NCBI RefSeq assembly: GCF_010727125.1 | Contig: NZ_AP022564.1 | Span: 248,001-312,000, forward strand | Length of the DNA: 64,000 bases | From: Mycolicibacter terrae | Lineage (GTDB): Bacteria; Actinomycetota; Actinomycetes; Mycobacteriales; Mycobacteriaceae | Direction of reading: 5' to 3' | Part shown: piece by piece, positions 37,356 through 49,077 of the stretch | Layout of the letters: every line of letters begins with the position of its first letter | How positions within the stretch are numbered: the first letter of the stretch is position 1 | The notes under the pieces: generated by a model | Told to the model about the DNA's origin: nothing | Seen by the model: only the letters and a program-made list of their open reading frames with translations | Databases searched by the model: none | Program-made: the position numbers and the translations under genes

Positions 37356-38882
37356 GTGAGCTCCGCCGATACCCCAGAGAAGTCGCAGCATGAGGATCCC
37401 GACCTCCCCGAGCAGTTCCGGATCCGCCGCGACAAGCGGGCGCGGCTGCTGGCGCAGGGCCGCGACCCGTACCCGGTCGCGGTGGATCGCACCCACACGC
37501 TCGCCGAGATCCGGGCCGCCTACCCAGACCTGGACGTCGACACCGCAACCGGCGACGTCGTCGGCGTCGCCGGCCGGGTGGTGTTCGCCCGCAACTCCGG
37601 CAAACTGTGCTTCGCCACCCTGCAGGAGGGTGACGGCACCCAGCTGCAGGTGATGATCAGCCTGGCCAGCGTCGGCGAGCAGGAGCTGGAGGCGTGGAAG
37701 ACCGACGTCGACCTCGGCGACATCGTCTTCGTTCACGGCGAGGTGATCAGCTCCCGCCGCGGTGAACTGTCGGTGCTGGCCGACTTCTGGCAGATGGCGT
37801 CCAAGTCGTTGCGTCCGTTGCCCGTCGCGCACAAGGAGATGAGCGAGGAGTCCCGGGTTCGGCAGCGCTACGTCGACCTGATCGTCCGCCCGGAGGCCCG
37901 CACCGTGGCCCGCCAGCGGATCGCGGTCATCCGCGCGGTGCGCTGCGCGCTGGAGCGCCGCGGATTCCTCGAGGTCGAAACGCCGATGTTGCAGACATTG
38001 GCCGGCGGGGCTGCCGCCCGGCCGTTCGTCACCCATTCCAACGCGCTCGACGCGGACCTTTACCTGCGAATCGCGCCCGAACTGTTCCTGAAACGGTGTG
38101 TTGTCGGCGGGTTCGACCGCGTCTTCGAACTCAATCGGGTGTTCCGCAACGAAGGCGCCGATTCCACCCATTCGCCGGAGTTCTCGATGCTGGAGACCTA
38201 TCAGGCCTATGGCACCTATGATGACTCGGCGGTGGCCACTCGAGAGATTATTCAAGAGGTTGCCGACGAGGTGATCGGGACTCGTCAACTCCCGTTGCCC
38301 GACGGCAGCATCTATGACATTGACGGAGAATGGGCGACGTTGGAAATGTATCCGTCGCTCTCGGAAGCGATCGGTGAGGAGATCACTCCGGCGACCCCGG
38401 CCGAGCGGTTATGGACCGTTGCCGACGACCGGGGGGTCGAAATTCCCAGAGACCGCGGCTATGGACACGGCAAGTTGGTCGAAGAGTTGTGGGAACACGC
38501 GGTCGGCAATGCCTTGAACGCACCGACCTTCGTCCGGGATTTCCCGGTGGAGACGACGCCGCTGACCCGCCAACATCGCAGTATCGACGGGGTCACCGAG
38601 AAGTGGGACCTGTACATGCGGGGCGTCGAGTTGGCCACCGGCTACTCCGAGCTCATCGACCCGGTGGTGCAGCGCGAACGCTTTGCGGCGCAGGCGCGGG
38701 CGGCGGCGGCCGGCGACGACGAGGCGATGGCACTCGACGAGGACTTCCTGGCAGCGATGGAACACGCGATGCCGCCGTGCACCGGCACCGGAATGGGTAT
38801 CGACCGCTTGCTGATGGTCTTGACGGGACTGTCAATTAGGGACACGGTTTTGTTCCCTATTGTTCGGCGCCACGGCAACTGA
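37356..38882 (+). CDS. lysS: Lysyl-tRNA synthetase, class II
   Basis: The product is 508 residues. An N-terminal OB-fold for the anticodon ([20 protein letters not shown]) is followed by the class II core: motif 1 around [12 protein letters not shown], motif 2 [14 protein letters not shown], and motif 3 [11 protein letters not shown]. It charges tRNA(Lys). The GTG start is preceded by a leaderless-type -10 rather than a ribosome site. In M. tuberculosis a small gene (Rv3599c) lies between coaX and lysS; none is visible here, with only 30 bases between. Confidence 0.96.
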   Translation: MSSADTPEKSQHEDPDLPEQFRIRRDKRARLLAQGRDPYPVAVDRTHTLAEIRAAYPDLDVDTATGDVVGVAGRVVFARNSGKLCFATLQEGDGTQLQVMISLASVGEQELEAWKTDVDLGDIVFVHGEVISSRRGELSVLADFWQMASKSLRPLPVAHKEMSEESRVRQRYVDLIVRPEARTVARQRIAVIRAVRCALERRGFLEVETPMLQTLAGGAAARPFVTHSNALDADLYLRIAPELFLKRCVVGGFDRVFELNRVFRNEGADSTHSPEFSMLETYQAYGTYDDSAVATREIIQEVADEVIGTRQLPLPDGSIYDIDGEWATLEMYPSLSEAIGEEITPATPAERLWTVADDRGVEIPRDRGYGHGKLVEELWEHAVGNALNAPTFVRDFPVETTPLTRQHRSIDGVTEKWDLYMRGVELATGYSELIDPVVQRERFAAQARAAAAGDDEAMALDEDFLAAMEHAMPPCTGTGMGIDRLLMVLTGLSIRDTVLFPIVRRHGN

Positions 38883-39007
38883 ACCGCGCCTGCGAGGGCT
38901 AGGCCTGTTGTGTTGAAGCAAGCGTATTTTTATGGCACATTGGTCCGCGAGGTCGAATACGGCTTTGCGCACAGTTTGCGCGCGGGAAAGCTACCGAGGG
39001 GCTACCA

Positions 39008-39343
39008 ATGGCGAAAAAAGTGACCGTCACCTTGATCGATGATTTCGATGGTGAGGGTGCCGCCGACGAAACAGTCGAATTCGGGCTGGACGGGGTCACC
39101 TATGAGATCGACCTTTCGAGCAAGAATGCCGCGAAACTGCGCGGTGAGTTGAAGAAGTGGGCCGATGCGGGCCGTCGGGTCGGTGGGCGTCGGCGCGGCC
39201 GCTCCGGTGGCGGTCGCCGCGGGGCGATCGACCGTGAACAGAGCGCGGCGATCCGCGAATGGGCTCGGCGCAACGGCCACAACGTGTCGACCCGGGGTCG
39301 TATCCCGGCCGATATCATCGACGCATTTCACGCTGCCACCTGA
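39008..39343 (+). CDS. lsr2: Lsr2 nucleoid-associated xenogeneic silencer
   Basis: The product is 111 residues. The N-terminal dimerisation domain starts [15 protein letters not shown]. An Arg/Gly-rich linker ([14 protein letters not shown]) leads to the C-terminal DNA-binding domain [19 protein letters not shown], whose RGR enters the minor groove of AT-rich DNA. Mycobacterial Lsr2 is an H-NS analogue. GAGGGG precedes the ATG. The 125-base leader is AT-richer than its surroundings and contains TTTGCGC twice, 11 bases apart (38964 and 38975), a candidate for autoregulation. Confidence 0.96.
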   Translation: MAKKVTVTLIDDFDGEGAADETVEFGLDGVTYEIDLSSKNAAKLRGELKKWADAGRRVGGRRRGRSGGGRRGAIDREQSAAIREWARRNGHNVSTRGRIPADIIDAFHAAT

Positions 39344-39664
39344 CCTGGCGGTTCAGCGCCGCATCAGCCGGGCGGTTCAGCGAGACTCGACGGAGGAGAG
39401 GCGAAGCCGGGACCGTCGCAGGGGTCCGGCGTTTCGCTCCTGGCGAATCGGATGACTCCTCGGAACGTAATCCGGGGTCGCGGCGTTGCTCTCTTGCATC
39501 AGGTGCCAGGCCTTTCGAGGTCTGCCACCGCAAGCGTTCGATTCGGTACGCATTGCCCGGCAGGTCACAGCGCGCTCGGCCGCCCACTACAGTGGACGGC
39601 AGGTACGCGAGGCCGAGCCGAGGCCGACCAAGTGCCGATGGTGAGGGAGAGCAGGTAGCCGCCG
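39344..39664. other. Intergenic region lsr2-clpC1
   Basis: These 321 bases hold no convincing gene. GGCGGTTCAGCG occurs at 39347 and again at 39371, where the second starts a family A repeat in reverse orientation. The rest, up to GGGAGAGCAGGTAGCC before the clpC1 ATG, must contain the clpC1 promoter. I could not pick out a ClgR box with confidence. Confidence 0.6.
39371..39416 (-). repeat. Dispersed palindromic repeat, family A, copy 4 (inverted)
   Basis: Read on the minus strand it is GGCTTCGCCTCTCCTCCGTC then GAGTCTCGCTGAACCGCC, the same core as copies 1-3 with several changes. It starts 28 bases after the lsr2 stop. Confidence 0.7.
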
Positions 39665-42184
<2,520 letters not shown>

Positions 42185-42206
42185 CCACCGGGCATCCCCG
42201 CAAGCA

Positions 42207-42248
42207 CGCGAAAGCCCCCTTTTCCGTGAGGAATTGGGGGCTTTCGCG
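42207..42248. terminator. Bidirectional hairpin terminator between clpC1 and lpqF
   Basis: CGCGAAAGCCCCC (42207-42219) and GGGGGCTTTCGCG (42236-42248) pair perfectly over 13 bp around a 16-base loop. It lies between convergent stops, so it can serve both transcripts. The clpC1 side has TTTT in the loop but no U-tract after the stem. Confidence 0.8.
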
Positions 42249-42262
42249 ACTGCTCGCCCCGC

Positions 42263-43606
42263 TCAGCGCGCAACCGGCAGCAGGCCGAAGGCCTGCTTGG
42301 CGATCTGCAGCATCCAGCTGCCGACGCTCTTGCCGTGGTCACGCGGCCAGTTGAGCTGGAAGCTGACCACCCATGGCTGGCCGCCCCGGTCGACGGCGTA
42401 CCAGCTGAAGGTCAAATCGCCGGGCAGGCCGCCGGCTTTGGCGCCGATGTAGGGCCAGTCGGCGCGGCTCAGGTCGATGCCGCGGACCGCGGAGAGGATC
42501 TCTTTGACCGGTGCGGCCTTGCCGACCGCTCCCGACTGCAGCGCGACATGCACCCGGCAGATGTCCTCGGCGCTGCCATACCACTCGGCACCGTAGGCGG
42601 ACGCCGGAATGTGCGCGCGGATCGGATCCGGCTCGTAGGGCCGGGAGTCGGCCTGCTGAAGCAGCTTCGCCCGCTCCTGGGGTGAGCCGTGCTGCCACTG
42701 TTCGCGCAGGTCCGGTTTCCCCCAGCCGACGGAGAACAGTTCGTACATGGTGGGAAACGGCGTCATGCTGGCCGGGTCGTGGTGCCCGGCCGCGACCAGG
42801 GCCCGCTCGACGGCGCGGGTGCCGACGCGGTCGATCAGCAGATCGGTCGCCATGTTGTCGCTGGTGGCGATCATCTTCTCGGCCGCCTTGCGCACCGATA
42901 CGTGGGCACCCTCGGGCAGCTCTTCGAGCCCGGATGACCCGACCACCTTGGCCCGGCCGGTGATGGTCAGCGGGTCGTCCCAGGACACCGTCCCGGCCTT
43001 CACCTCGTTGGCGACGGCCAGTAGCACATACAGCTTGAAGATCGAGGCCAGCGGCAGGGACTGGCGGGCGTTGGTGGCGGCGACCGGTTTGCACACACCG
43101 CCCTCGATGCGGGCGGCCTGGTAGGAGTAGCGGGCACCGGTCCGGCTCAGCACCGCGTCGACGTCATGCCAGGAACGGATGGGCGGTGCCTCGGTGGTCG
43201 GCTTGAACAGATCCACCATCCCGTGGTCGTCGGTGCGGAGCCTGATGTCCTGGCGGGCGCCGTAGGAGGTCGTCAGGTGCAGGGTGGCCGCGCCAGCGCG
43301 GATGTCGACGCCGTCGAGTCGGAACGGTCGGTCCCACCACAGCGATTCCATGATGGTGACGACCTGATCGACCTTGTCCGGTGCGGCCAGGGTGGCCACC
43401 CCGACCGGGCCGATCGGCCAATCGGAGTTCAGCATGTCCATGGTCTGCTTGGCGCGCAGGCCGGGTGGGGTCTTGGTGGAGATCGTCACTCCGCCGGCGT
43501 CCGCGTCCGAAGGTGATGCAGGGGAGGGCGCACACCCGGCGGCTGACGCGGCGGCGCTAGCCGCCAGGCTTATTGTGGCTGTCCATACCGCCAGGTGACG
43601 CCGCAC
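42263..43606 (-). CDS. lpqF: Lipoprotein LpqF with serine beta-lactamase-like domain
   Basis: The product is 447 residues. A signal peptide ends in lipobox SAAGC, giving a membrane-anchored extracytoplasmic protein. Residues ~40-170 form an N-terminal domain. The C-terminal ~260 residues carry penicillin-binding-like motifs: SIFK (SxxK) in LASIFKLYV, SDN in IATSDNMATD, and KAGG in GAKAGGLPG in place of KTG. The catalytic role is unknown. The GTG at 43606 starts four bases after mhuD, the same order as Rv3592-Rv3593. Confidence 0.9.
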   Translation of the reverse strand: MRRHLAVWTATISLAASAAASAAGCAPSPASPSDADAGGVTISTKTPPGLRAKQTMDMLNSDWPIGPVGVATLAAPDKVDQVVTIMESLWWDRPFRLDGVDIRAGAATLHLTTSYGARQDIRLRTDDHGMVDLFKPTTEAPPIRSWHDVDAVLSRTGARYSYQAARIEGGVCKPVAATNARQSLPLASIFKLYVLLAVANEVKAGTVSWDDPLTITGRAKVVGSSGLEELPEGAHVSVRKAAEKMIATSDNMATDLLIDRVGTRAVERALVAAGHHDPASMTPFPTMYELFSVGWGKPDLREQWQHGSPQERAKLLQQADSRPYEPDPIRAHIPASAYGAEWYGSAEDICRVHVALQSGAVGKAAPVKEILSAVRGIDLSRADWPYIGAKAGGLPGDLTFSWYAVDRGGQPWVVSFQLNWPRDHGKSVGSWMLQIAKQAFGLLPVAR

Positions 43607-43610
43607 GGGC

Positions 43611-43928
43611 CTACGCCTGTGCGGCGGTTCCGGCGACGTCCAGCACGACCTCGAACTCCAGCAGCGATGCGCCGGTCGCCACCGGGTTGGCCCGGTGTCC
43701 GGCATGGGCTTCGATGGCGGGCCCCTGAGCCCACGCCTGGAACGCTTCGTCGGACTCCCAGTGCGTCACCACGAAGTAGCGGTCCTCGCCCTTGATCGGG
43801 CGCAGCAGCTGGAAGCCAAGAAAGCCGGGCTGGTTCTCCACCGCGTGGGCGCGATGGGCAAACCGATTCTCCAGCTCGGGCCCGGCGTCGGCGGGAACCT
43901 CGATTGCATTGATCTTCACCACTGACAT
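43611..43928 (-). CDS. mhuD: Heme-degrading monooxygenase MhuD
   Basis: The product is 105 residues. It is an IsdG-like dimer that opens heme to mycobilin and releases iron. The catalytic residues Asn7, Trp66 and His75 are all at the numbered positions, and the sequence is very close to M. tuberculosis Rv3592 throughout (PGFLGFQLLRP, HWESDEAFQAW). The ATG has no ribosome site; TAGCCT lies six bases upstream within a palindrome shared with the divergent hydrolase gene. It forms an operon with lpqF. Confidence 0.97.
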   Translation of the reverse strand: MSVVKINAIEVPADAGPELENRFAHRAHAVENQPGFLGFQLLRPIKGEDRYFVVTHWESDEAFQAWAQGPAIEAHAGHRANPVATGASLLEFEVVLDVAGTAAQA

Positions 43929-43933
43929 GGGCC

Positions 43934-43940
43934 TAGGCTA
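43934..43940. promoter_or_regulatory. Overlapping divergent -10 elements of mhuD and hydrolase
   Basis: The palindrome TAGCCTAGGCTA-type sequence reads TAGGCT on the plus strand (43934-43939) and TAGCCT on the minus strand (43935-43940). The second is six bases from the mhuD ATG. One polymerase could occupy only one side at a time. Confidence 0.45.
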
Positions 43941-43942
43941 CC

Positions 43943-44713
43943 GTGCCCGGGGTGGACACCGCGTCGAGTGAGCTGCTGACCTATCACGGTGGGCACGGGG
44001 TGCCGATGGTCCTGGTGCACGGGCTGATGGGCCGGGGCAGCACCTGGCCGCGGCAACTGCCGTGGCTGACCCGGCTCGGCGCGGTTTACACCTACGACGC
44101 GCCGTGGCACCGTGGCCGCGACGTCGTCGACCCGCATCCGATCGCCACCGAATGCTTCGTGGCCGACCTGACCGCCGCCGTGCAGCAGTTGCCGGCTCCG
44201 GTGCGCCTGGTGGGCCACTCGATGGGGGCGCTGCATTCGTGGTGCCTGGCGGCCCGCCATCCGGAGCTGGTCTCCGCGCTGGTGGTTGAGGACATGGCGC
44301 CGGACTTCCGGGGCCGCACCACCGGGCCGTGGGAACCGTGGGTGCATGCCCTGCCGGTCGAGTTCGCCCGGGCAGAGCAGGTGGTCGCAGAATTCGGCGA
44401 AATCGCCGGACGGTACTTCCTGGAAGCCTTCGACCGCACCGAGACCGGCTGGCGGCTGCACGGGCAACCCGCGCGCTGGGTTCAGATCGCCGCCGAGTGG
44501 GGCACCCGTGACTATTGGGATGAGTGGCGCGCCGTGCAGGCGCCGACGCTGCTCATCGAAGCCGGCAACTCGGTGACACCCCCGGGCCAGATGCTCGAGA
44601 TGCACCGCATCGCCTCGGCCAGCACCTACCTGCACGTACCCGACGCCGGTCACCTGGTGCACGACGAGGCGCCGCAGGTCTACCGCGAGGCCGTCGAGTC
44701 GTTTCTGTCCTGA
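43943..44713 (+). CDS. Alpha/beta-hydrolase (Rv3591c-like)
   Basis: The product is 256 residues. HGLMGRGSTW carries the oxyanion hole, VGHSMGALHSW the nucleophile Ser in GHSMG, and a C-terminal DAGHLVHDEAP the His; the acid is near APTLLIEAGN. The substrate is unknown. The start may be GTG 43943 or GTG 43952 (VDTASSELL); the second fits the -10 spacing better. It is divergent from mhuD and overlaps the 3' end of mutY by 34 bases in convergent orientation. Confidence 0.88.
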   Translation: MPGVDTASSELLTYHGGHGVPMVLVHGLMGRGSTWPRQLPWLTRLGAVYTYDAPWHRGRDVVDPHPIATECFVADLTAAVQQLPAPVRLVGHSMGALHSWCLAARHPELVSALVVEDMAPDFRGRTTGPWEPWVHALPVEFARAEQVVAEFGEIAGRYFLEAFDRTETGWRLHGQPARWVQIAAEWGTRDYWDEWRAVQAPTLLIEAGNSVTPPGQMLEMHRIASASTYLHVPDAGHLVHDEAPQVYREAVESFLS

Positions 44714-45585
44714 CCGGGCAGCACGAAGCGGTCGTCGGCGAGCCGTTCGACAAGACCATCGTCCAACAGGGAGGCCAAGGCGCGTTCACGCTGGACCGGA
44801 TCGACCGGCCATGCCACGTCGAGCTCGGCCTTCGTGACGGGTAACACATTGTCCCGCAACACATCCAGCAGGCGTCCGCGCACCTGCCGGTCGGTGCCGG
44901 CATAGCGTTGGGCGGGCCGCCGCACTGTGCTGCCGGGCGGGAATCCGCGGTCTCGCCATGCGCAGGCACGCAACGGGCATGCGGCGCAGCGTGGCGTCCG
45001 GGCCGTGCACACCGTGGCGCCCAACTCCATCAACGCCGCCGAAAAACGAGCGGCCTGAGCGGCTTTGGGTAATAGAGCTAGGAGAGCACCGACATCGGCG
45101 TGATCGCGTTTCGCAGATGGGGCTGCGGCGTCGGCGAGCCCGTGCACGGCGCGGGCCACGACCCGGCGGACATTGGTGTCGACCACCGGAACCGGTTTGC
45201 GGTAGGCAAAACAGGCCACCGCCCGCGCGGTGTAGCTGCCGATCCCCGGCAGTTGTTCCAACGTCTCGACGTCGTCGGGCACCACGTCGGCGAAGTCGCG
45301 GGCGATCACCGTCGCGCATTCATGGAGCCGTTTGGCCCGTCGCGGGTAGCCCAGCTTTCCCCAGGCCCGCAGCACCTCGGCGGGGGTCGCGGCCGCTGTC
45401 GCCGACGGGGTCGGCCAGCGGGCCACCCAGTCCGACCAGATCGGCAGCACCCGCGCCACCGGGGTTTGCTGCAGCATGAACTCGCTGACCAGGATCTGCC
45501 ACGGGGTCACGCCGTCCGCCCGCCAGGGCAGGTCGCGTTCGGCGACGTCGAACCAGCCGAGCAGCTCGCCGGCGTGGATGCTCAT
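44680..45585 (-). CDS. mutY: A/G-specific adenine glycosylase MutY
   Basis: The product is 301 residues. It removes adenine mispaired with 8-oxoguanine. RDLPWR, FMLQQTPVARV with the catalytic Glu position taken by family logic, the helix-hairpin-helix LPGIGSYTARAV, and VDTNVRRV with the catalytic Asp are present. The iron-sulfur cluster loop is C-x6-C-x2-C-x5-C (CTARTPRCAACPLRAC). The C-terminal domain is short. The ATG at 45585 is 25 bases from the divergent canB start. Confidence 0.94.
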   Translation of the reverse strand: MSIHAGELLGWFDVAERDLPWRADGVTPWQILVSEFMLQQTPVARVLPIWSDWVARWPTPSATAAATPAEVLRAWGKLGYPRRAKRLHECATVIARDFADVVPDDVETLEQLPGIGSYTARAVACFAYRKPVPVVDTNVRRVVARAVHGLADAAAPSAKRDHADVGALLALLPKAAQAARFSAALMELGATVCTARTPRCAACPLRACAWRDRGFPPGSTVRRPAQRYAGTDRQVRGRLLDVLRDNVLPVTKAELDVAWPVDPVQRERALASLLDDGLVERLADDRFVLPGQDRNDSTASR

Positions 45586-45610
45586 CGCCCGGCCGTGCAC
45601 AATGTCGGGT

Positions 45611-46228
45611 ATGCCGAACTCGAACCCGATATCCGCGTGGAAGGCACTCAAGGAGGGTAACGAGCGCTTCGTCGCCGGCAAGCCCAGCCATCCGAGCCAG
45701 GATGTCGCGCGCCGCGCCGAGCTGGCCAACGGCCAGAAACCGACCGCGGTGGTGTTCGGTTGCGGCGACAGCAGGGTCGCGGCCGAGATCATCTTCGATC
45801 AGGGTCTGGGCGACATGTTCGTGGTCCGCACCGCCGGCCATGTCATCGATGCAGCGGTGCTGGGTTCGATCGAGTTCGGGGTGGCGGTGCTCGACGTGCC
45901 GCTGATCGTCGTCCTGGGTCACGACAGCTGCGGGGCGGTCAAGGCCGCCCTGGCGGCTCTCGACGACGGTGCCGTACCAGGCGGCTACCTGCGTGACATC
46001 GCCGAACGGGTGGCCTCGTCGATCCTGGTCGGCCGGCGCGAAGGTCTTCGCAGCATCGATGAGTTCGAGACCTGCCACGTCAACGAGACCGTGCGGCAAC
46101 TGGCGACTCGATCGACCGTCATCGCCGAGCAGATCGAGGCCGGGACGCTGGCGATCGTCGGCGCCACCTACCACCTGTCTGACGGGCGGGTGCAGACCCG
46201 CGAGTATCTGGGCGATATCGGCGAATAG
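45611..46228 (+). CDS. canB: Beta-carbonic anhydrase CanB
   Basis: The product is 205 residues. The zinc ligands are Cys51, His104 and Cys107 (GCGDSRV and GHDSCG), with the Asp53-Arg55 dyad of beta-class enzymes. It interconverts CO2 and bicarbonate. The ATG at 45611 gives MPNSNPISAWKALKEGNERF, aligned with M. tuberculosis CanB; an ATG three codons earlier is less likely. Ala in the usual GCADSR is Gly here. It runs towards the membrane-anchored gene on the same strand. Confidence 0.95.
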   Translation: MPNSNPISAWKALKEGNERFVAGKPSHPSQDVARRAELANGQKPTAVVFGCGDSRVAAEIIFDQGLGDMFVVRTAGHVIDAAVLGSIEFGVAVLDVPLIVVLGHDSCGAVKAALAALDDGAVPGGYLRDIAERVASSILVGRREGLRSIDEFETCHVNETVRQLATRSTVIAEQIEAGTLAIVGATYHLSDGRVQTREYLGDIGE

Positions 46229-46307
46229 TCGCCGAAGGTCACAACGCGGCAACGACACGCCGAGACGGGTCGGACAACTCTCGGTGAGCACGTCCTACCG
46301 TGAGAAC

Positions 46308-47069
46308 GTGCTCGATTTAGAACCGCAGGGTCCGCTGCCTTCGCAGATCTACTGGCGACGCCGCGGCCTCGCACTGGGCATCGGGGTCGCCGTGGTCGGG
46401 CTGGTGGCGGCCATCGTCTTCGCTGTCGTGGACGGCAGCGCGGGCGCCGACAACGCTGACGGGAAGAAGACGACCGCCGCGCAGCACGCCAACCCGCAAG
46501 GCGCCGCACCCGAAGAGGCCAAGACGCCCGTGGTGCCGCCCGCCGAGCAGGCGCCACCGCCCTCTGCGACCCCGACCGCGGCGGTGATCCCGCCGCCGGT
46601 GCTCAAGGAGGGCGACGACTGCCCCGACTCGACGCTTGCGGTCAAGGGCATCACCGGTCCGCAGTACGTGGTGGGCGAGCAGCCCCAGTTCACCATGGTG
46701 GTGACCAACATCGGGCTGGTCGCCTGCAAGCGGGACGTGGGAGCGGCAGTGCTGGCGGCCTACGTCTACTCACTGGACAACCAGCGGCTGTGGTCGAACC
46801 TGGACTGCGCGCCGTCGAACGAGACCCTGGTGAAGACCTTCGATCCCGGCGAACAGGTGACCACCACGGTGACCTGGACCGGAATGGGTTCGGCGCCGCA
46901 ATGCCCGCTACCGCGACAGCCGATCGGGCCGGGCACCTACAACCTGGTGGTCCAACTGGGCAATCTGCGCTCGGCGACGGTGCCGTTCATGCTGACCGAG
47001 CCCGCCCCGGACGCCCTGCCGCCGCCGGAGAACTTCCCGGCGCCGGACGCCCCCCTGCCCGGCAACTGA
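46308..47069 (+). CDS. Membrane-anchored protein of unknown function (Rv3587c-like)
   Basis: The product is 253 residues. A cytoplasmic start (LDLEPQGPLPSQIYWRRRG) leads to one membrane helix (~23-45), a Pro/Ala-rich linker, and an extracytoplasmic beta-sandwich-like domain with paired Cys (EGDDCPDSTLAVKG, LVACKRD, DCAPSN, APQCPLPRQ). A family member in M. tuberculosis is Rv3587c. The GTG at 46308 is favoured; GTG 46284 would add eight residues. Its stop is only four bases from the convergent radA stop, where M. tuberculosis has disA. Confidence 0.85.
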   Translation: MLDLEPQGPLPSQIYWRRRGLALGIGVAVVGLVAAIVFAVVDGSAGADNADGKKTTAAQHANPQGAAPEEAKTPVVPPAEQAPPPSATPTAAVIPPPVLKEGDDCPDSTLAVKGITGPQYVVGEQPQFTMVVTNIGLVACKRDVGAAVLAAYVYSLDNQRLWSNLDCAPSNETLVKTFDPGEQVTTTVTWTGMGSAPQCPLPRQPIGPGTYNLVVQLGNLRSATVPFMLTEPAPDALPPPENFPAPDAPLPGN

Positions 47070-47073
47070 CCGG

Positions 47074-48489
47074 CTAGCCGCGATCCAGCAGCTGCGGCGG
47101 AACCGCTCTGCCGGCGCGATGATCGGCGATGTCGACCAGGCTGCGCAGCGCCGCGCCGATATTGGCCGCCGCCACCGTGCGCAGCCCGCCCACCGTGGCC
47201 GGGGCTCCCGGCGGTGTCAGCGCGGTGGTGAACCCGAGCCGGGCCGCCTCGGCCAGTCGGCGGTCCATGCCGCTGACCGGGCGCAGGTCGCCGGCCAGCC
47301 CCACTTCGCCCACCACCACCGTGGTCGCCGACAGCGGCAGACCCGAATACGCCGATGCCAGGGCGATGGCGACGGCCAGATCCGTAGACGGATCGGTCAA
47401 CCGCATACCGCCCACGGTGGACAGGTAGATGTCGGCTGCCGCGATCGGCAGGTTCGCGTGCTTGCCGAGCACCGCGGTGATCATGGCGGCCCGGGCATGG
47501 TCGATGCCGCTGACCGCTCGACGCGGCGACCCGCCCACCGGGTCGGCCAGCAGTGCCTGCACTTCGCCGATCAACGGGCGTTTGCCGTCCAGCGCGACGG
47601 TGATCGCGGTGCCCGGGACCGGTTCGCTGCGCTGTTCCAGGAAAAGCCCGGACGGGTCGGTGATCCCTTCGATTCCGCTGTCGCGCAACAGGAAACAGCC
47701 CACTTCATCGGTGGCGCCGAAGCGGTTCTTGACCGCGCGCACCATCCGCAGCACCGAGTTGCGGTCGCCGTCGAAATGCAGCACGACGTCGACGAGGTGT
47801 TCCAGTGAACGCGGGCCGGCGATCGCACCGTCCTTGGTCACATGGCCGACCAGGATCAGCGCCACGTCGGCCCCCTTGGCGGCTGCGGTCAGGGCGGCGG
47901 TGACGGCACGCACCTGGGTGACCCCGCCGGCCACACCGTCGGTGTCGGCGGCGGTGATCGTCTGCACCGAGTCCACCACCACCATCGTCGGCCGGACCGC
48001 CTCGATATGGCCCAGCACGGTCTGCAGGTCGGATTCGGCGGCCAGGTAGATCTCGTCATGGCTGCACCCGGTGCGTTCGGCGCGCAGCCGGATCTGCCCG
48101 CCGGACTCCTCTCCCGAGACATAGAGTGCCCGGCGCCCCTCCAGCGCCCACCGGTGGGCCACCTCGAGCAGCAACGTGGACTTGCCGACGCCGGGATCGC
48201 CGGCCAGCAGTGTGACCGAGCCGGGAACCACCCCGCCGCCCAGCACCCGGTCCAGCTCGGACACGCCGGTCTGCTGGGGGCGGGCAGAGCCGAGCGCGAT
48301 GGAGCTGATCGGAACCGCCGGCCGGGCCGGTGCCGCCGGCCGCAGTCCGTTCGACGGCGCGACCGACTCCGCCACCGGGTCGATGCCGCCCCAGCTACCG
48401 CACTCCGGGCATCGGCCCAGCCATTTCGCGCAGGTGTTCCCGCACTCCGAACAGCGATACAGCGATCGAGCCCTGGACGTTTTAGCCAC
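47074..48489 (-). CDS. radA: DNA repair protein RadA (Sms)
   Basis: The product is 471 residues. A C4 zinc finger uses Cys13, Cys16, Cys27 and Cys30. The RecA-like domain has Walker [10 protein letters not shown] at 97-105, and the RadA motif KNRFG. The C-terminal Lon-protease-like domain is intact ([12 protein letters not shown]). It drives branch migration in recombination. The GTG start has TAGCGT six bases upstream. disA, normally the next gene downstream in mycobacteria, is absent. Confidence 0.96.
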   Translation of the reverse strand: MAKTSRARSLYRCSECGNTCAKWLGRCPECGSWGGIDPVAESVAPSNGLRPAAPARPAVPISSIALGSARPQQTGVSELDRVLGGGVVPGSVTLLAGDPGVGKSTLLLEVAHRWALEGRRALYVSGEESGGQIRLRAERTGCSHDEIYLAAESDLQTVLGHIEAVRPTMVVVDSVQTITAADTDGVAGGVTQVRAVTAALTAAAKGADVALILVGHVTKDGAIAGPRSLEHLVDVVLHFDGDRNSVLRMVRAVKNRFGATDEVGCFLLRDSGIEGITDPSGLFLEQRSEPVPGTAITVALDGKRPLIGEVQALLADPVGGSPRRAVSGIDHARAAMITAVLGKHANLPIAAADIYLSTVGGMRLTDPSTDLAVAIALASAYSGLPLSATTVVVGEVGLAGDLRPVSGMDRRLAEAARLGFTTALTPPGAPATVGGLRTVAAANIGAALRSLVDIADHRAGRAVPPQLLDRG

Positions 48490-48495
48490 CCGCTG

Positions 48496-48501
48496 ACGCT
48501 A
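48496..48501 (-). promoter_or_regulatory. Candidate -10 hexamer of radA (leaderless)
   Basis: On the minus strand TAGCGT is followed by CAGCGG and the GTG start. Confidence 0.45.
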
Positions 48502-48540
48502 TCCGGTGGGTCGGACAGAAACCGCGGCCGACGCGGGGAG

Positions 48541-49077
48541 TCAGTGGTGCGAAAGTGCTCCGGCTGAGATCGGCACGGCAACGCGGATCGGGCCCGCCTT
48601 CTTGAAGTCGAAGGTGAAGTCGTAGGTCAGCCCGTTGGAGATCGCCTTGTCCAGGGTCACGAGGGCCGCTGCGGTGCTGGCGTTGGAGACCTCAGGCAGT
48701 GCCCTGGAGGCGGGTGCGGTCGGCAGGTCCGGGCCGGCCGGGGCGCTGACCACCAGGACGCCGCCGGCGGGAACCGACTTGCCGCCCGTCACCGACACCT
48801 TGCCGACCGAGCTGGTGATCCCGGTGAGCTCATCGCCGGTGTCGGTCGACTGGTTGCTGGCGACGAAGACCAAGTCCACCGTCTGGCCGGCCTCCAGCGC
48901 ATCGCCGGCCTGCACCGCCTGGATGCGCACGTCACGCAGCGCCAGGTCGCCCACGGTGGCGGAGGCGCCGTTGACCGCGGAAGCCTGGTCGGCGGTCTGG
49001 GAGATCTGGCCGGTACCGCAACCGGCGAGTGCCGCGGCGAAGGCCAACGCGGTAATGACCCTGTTGAACCGGTTCAC
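48541..49077 (-). CDS. lpqE: Lipoprotein LpqE
   Basis: The product is 178 residues. The signal peptide has lipobox LAGC, with the lipidated Cys at residue 20. The mature part is a small beta-sandwich-like domain (LRDVRIQAVQAGDALEAGQTV) found in actinobacterial lipoproteins and related to PCu(A)C-like folds only loosely. Function is unknown. AGGAGG (49084-49089 on the plus strand as CCTCCT) precedes the GTG. It is divergent from carD. Confidence 0.88.
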   Translation of the reverse strand: MNRFNRVITALAFAAALAGCGTGQISQTADQASAVNGASATVGDLALRDVRIQAVQAGDALEAGQTVDLVFVASNQSTDTGDELTGITSSVGKVSVTGGKSVPAGGVLVVSAPAGPDLPTAPASRALPEVSNASTAAALVTLDKAISNGLTYDFTFDFKKAGPIRVAVPISAGALSHH

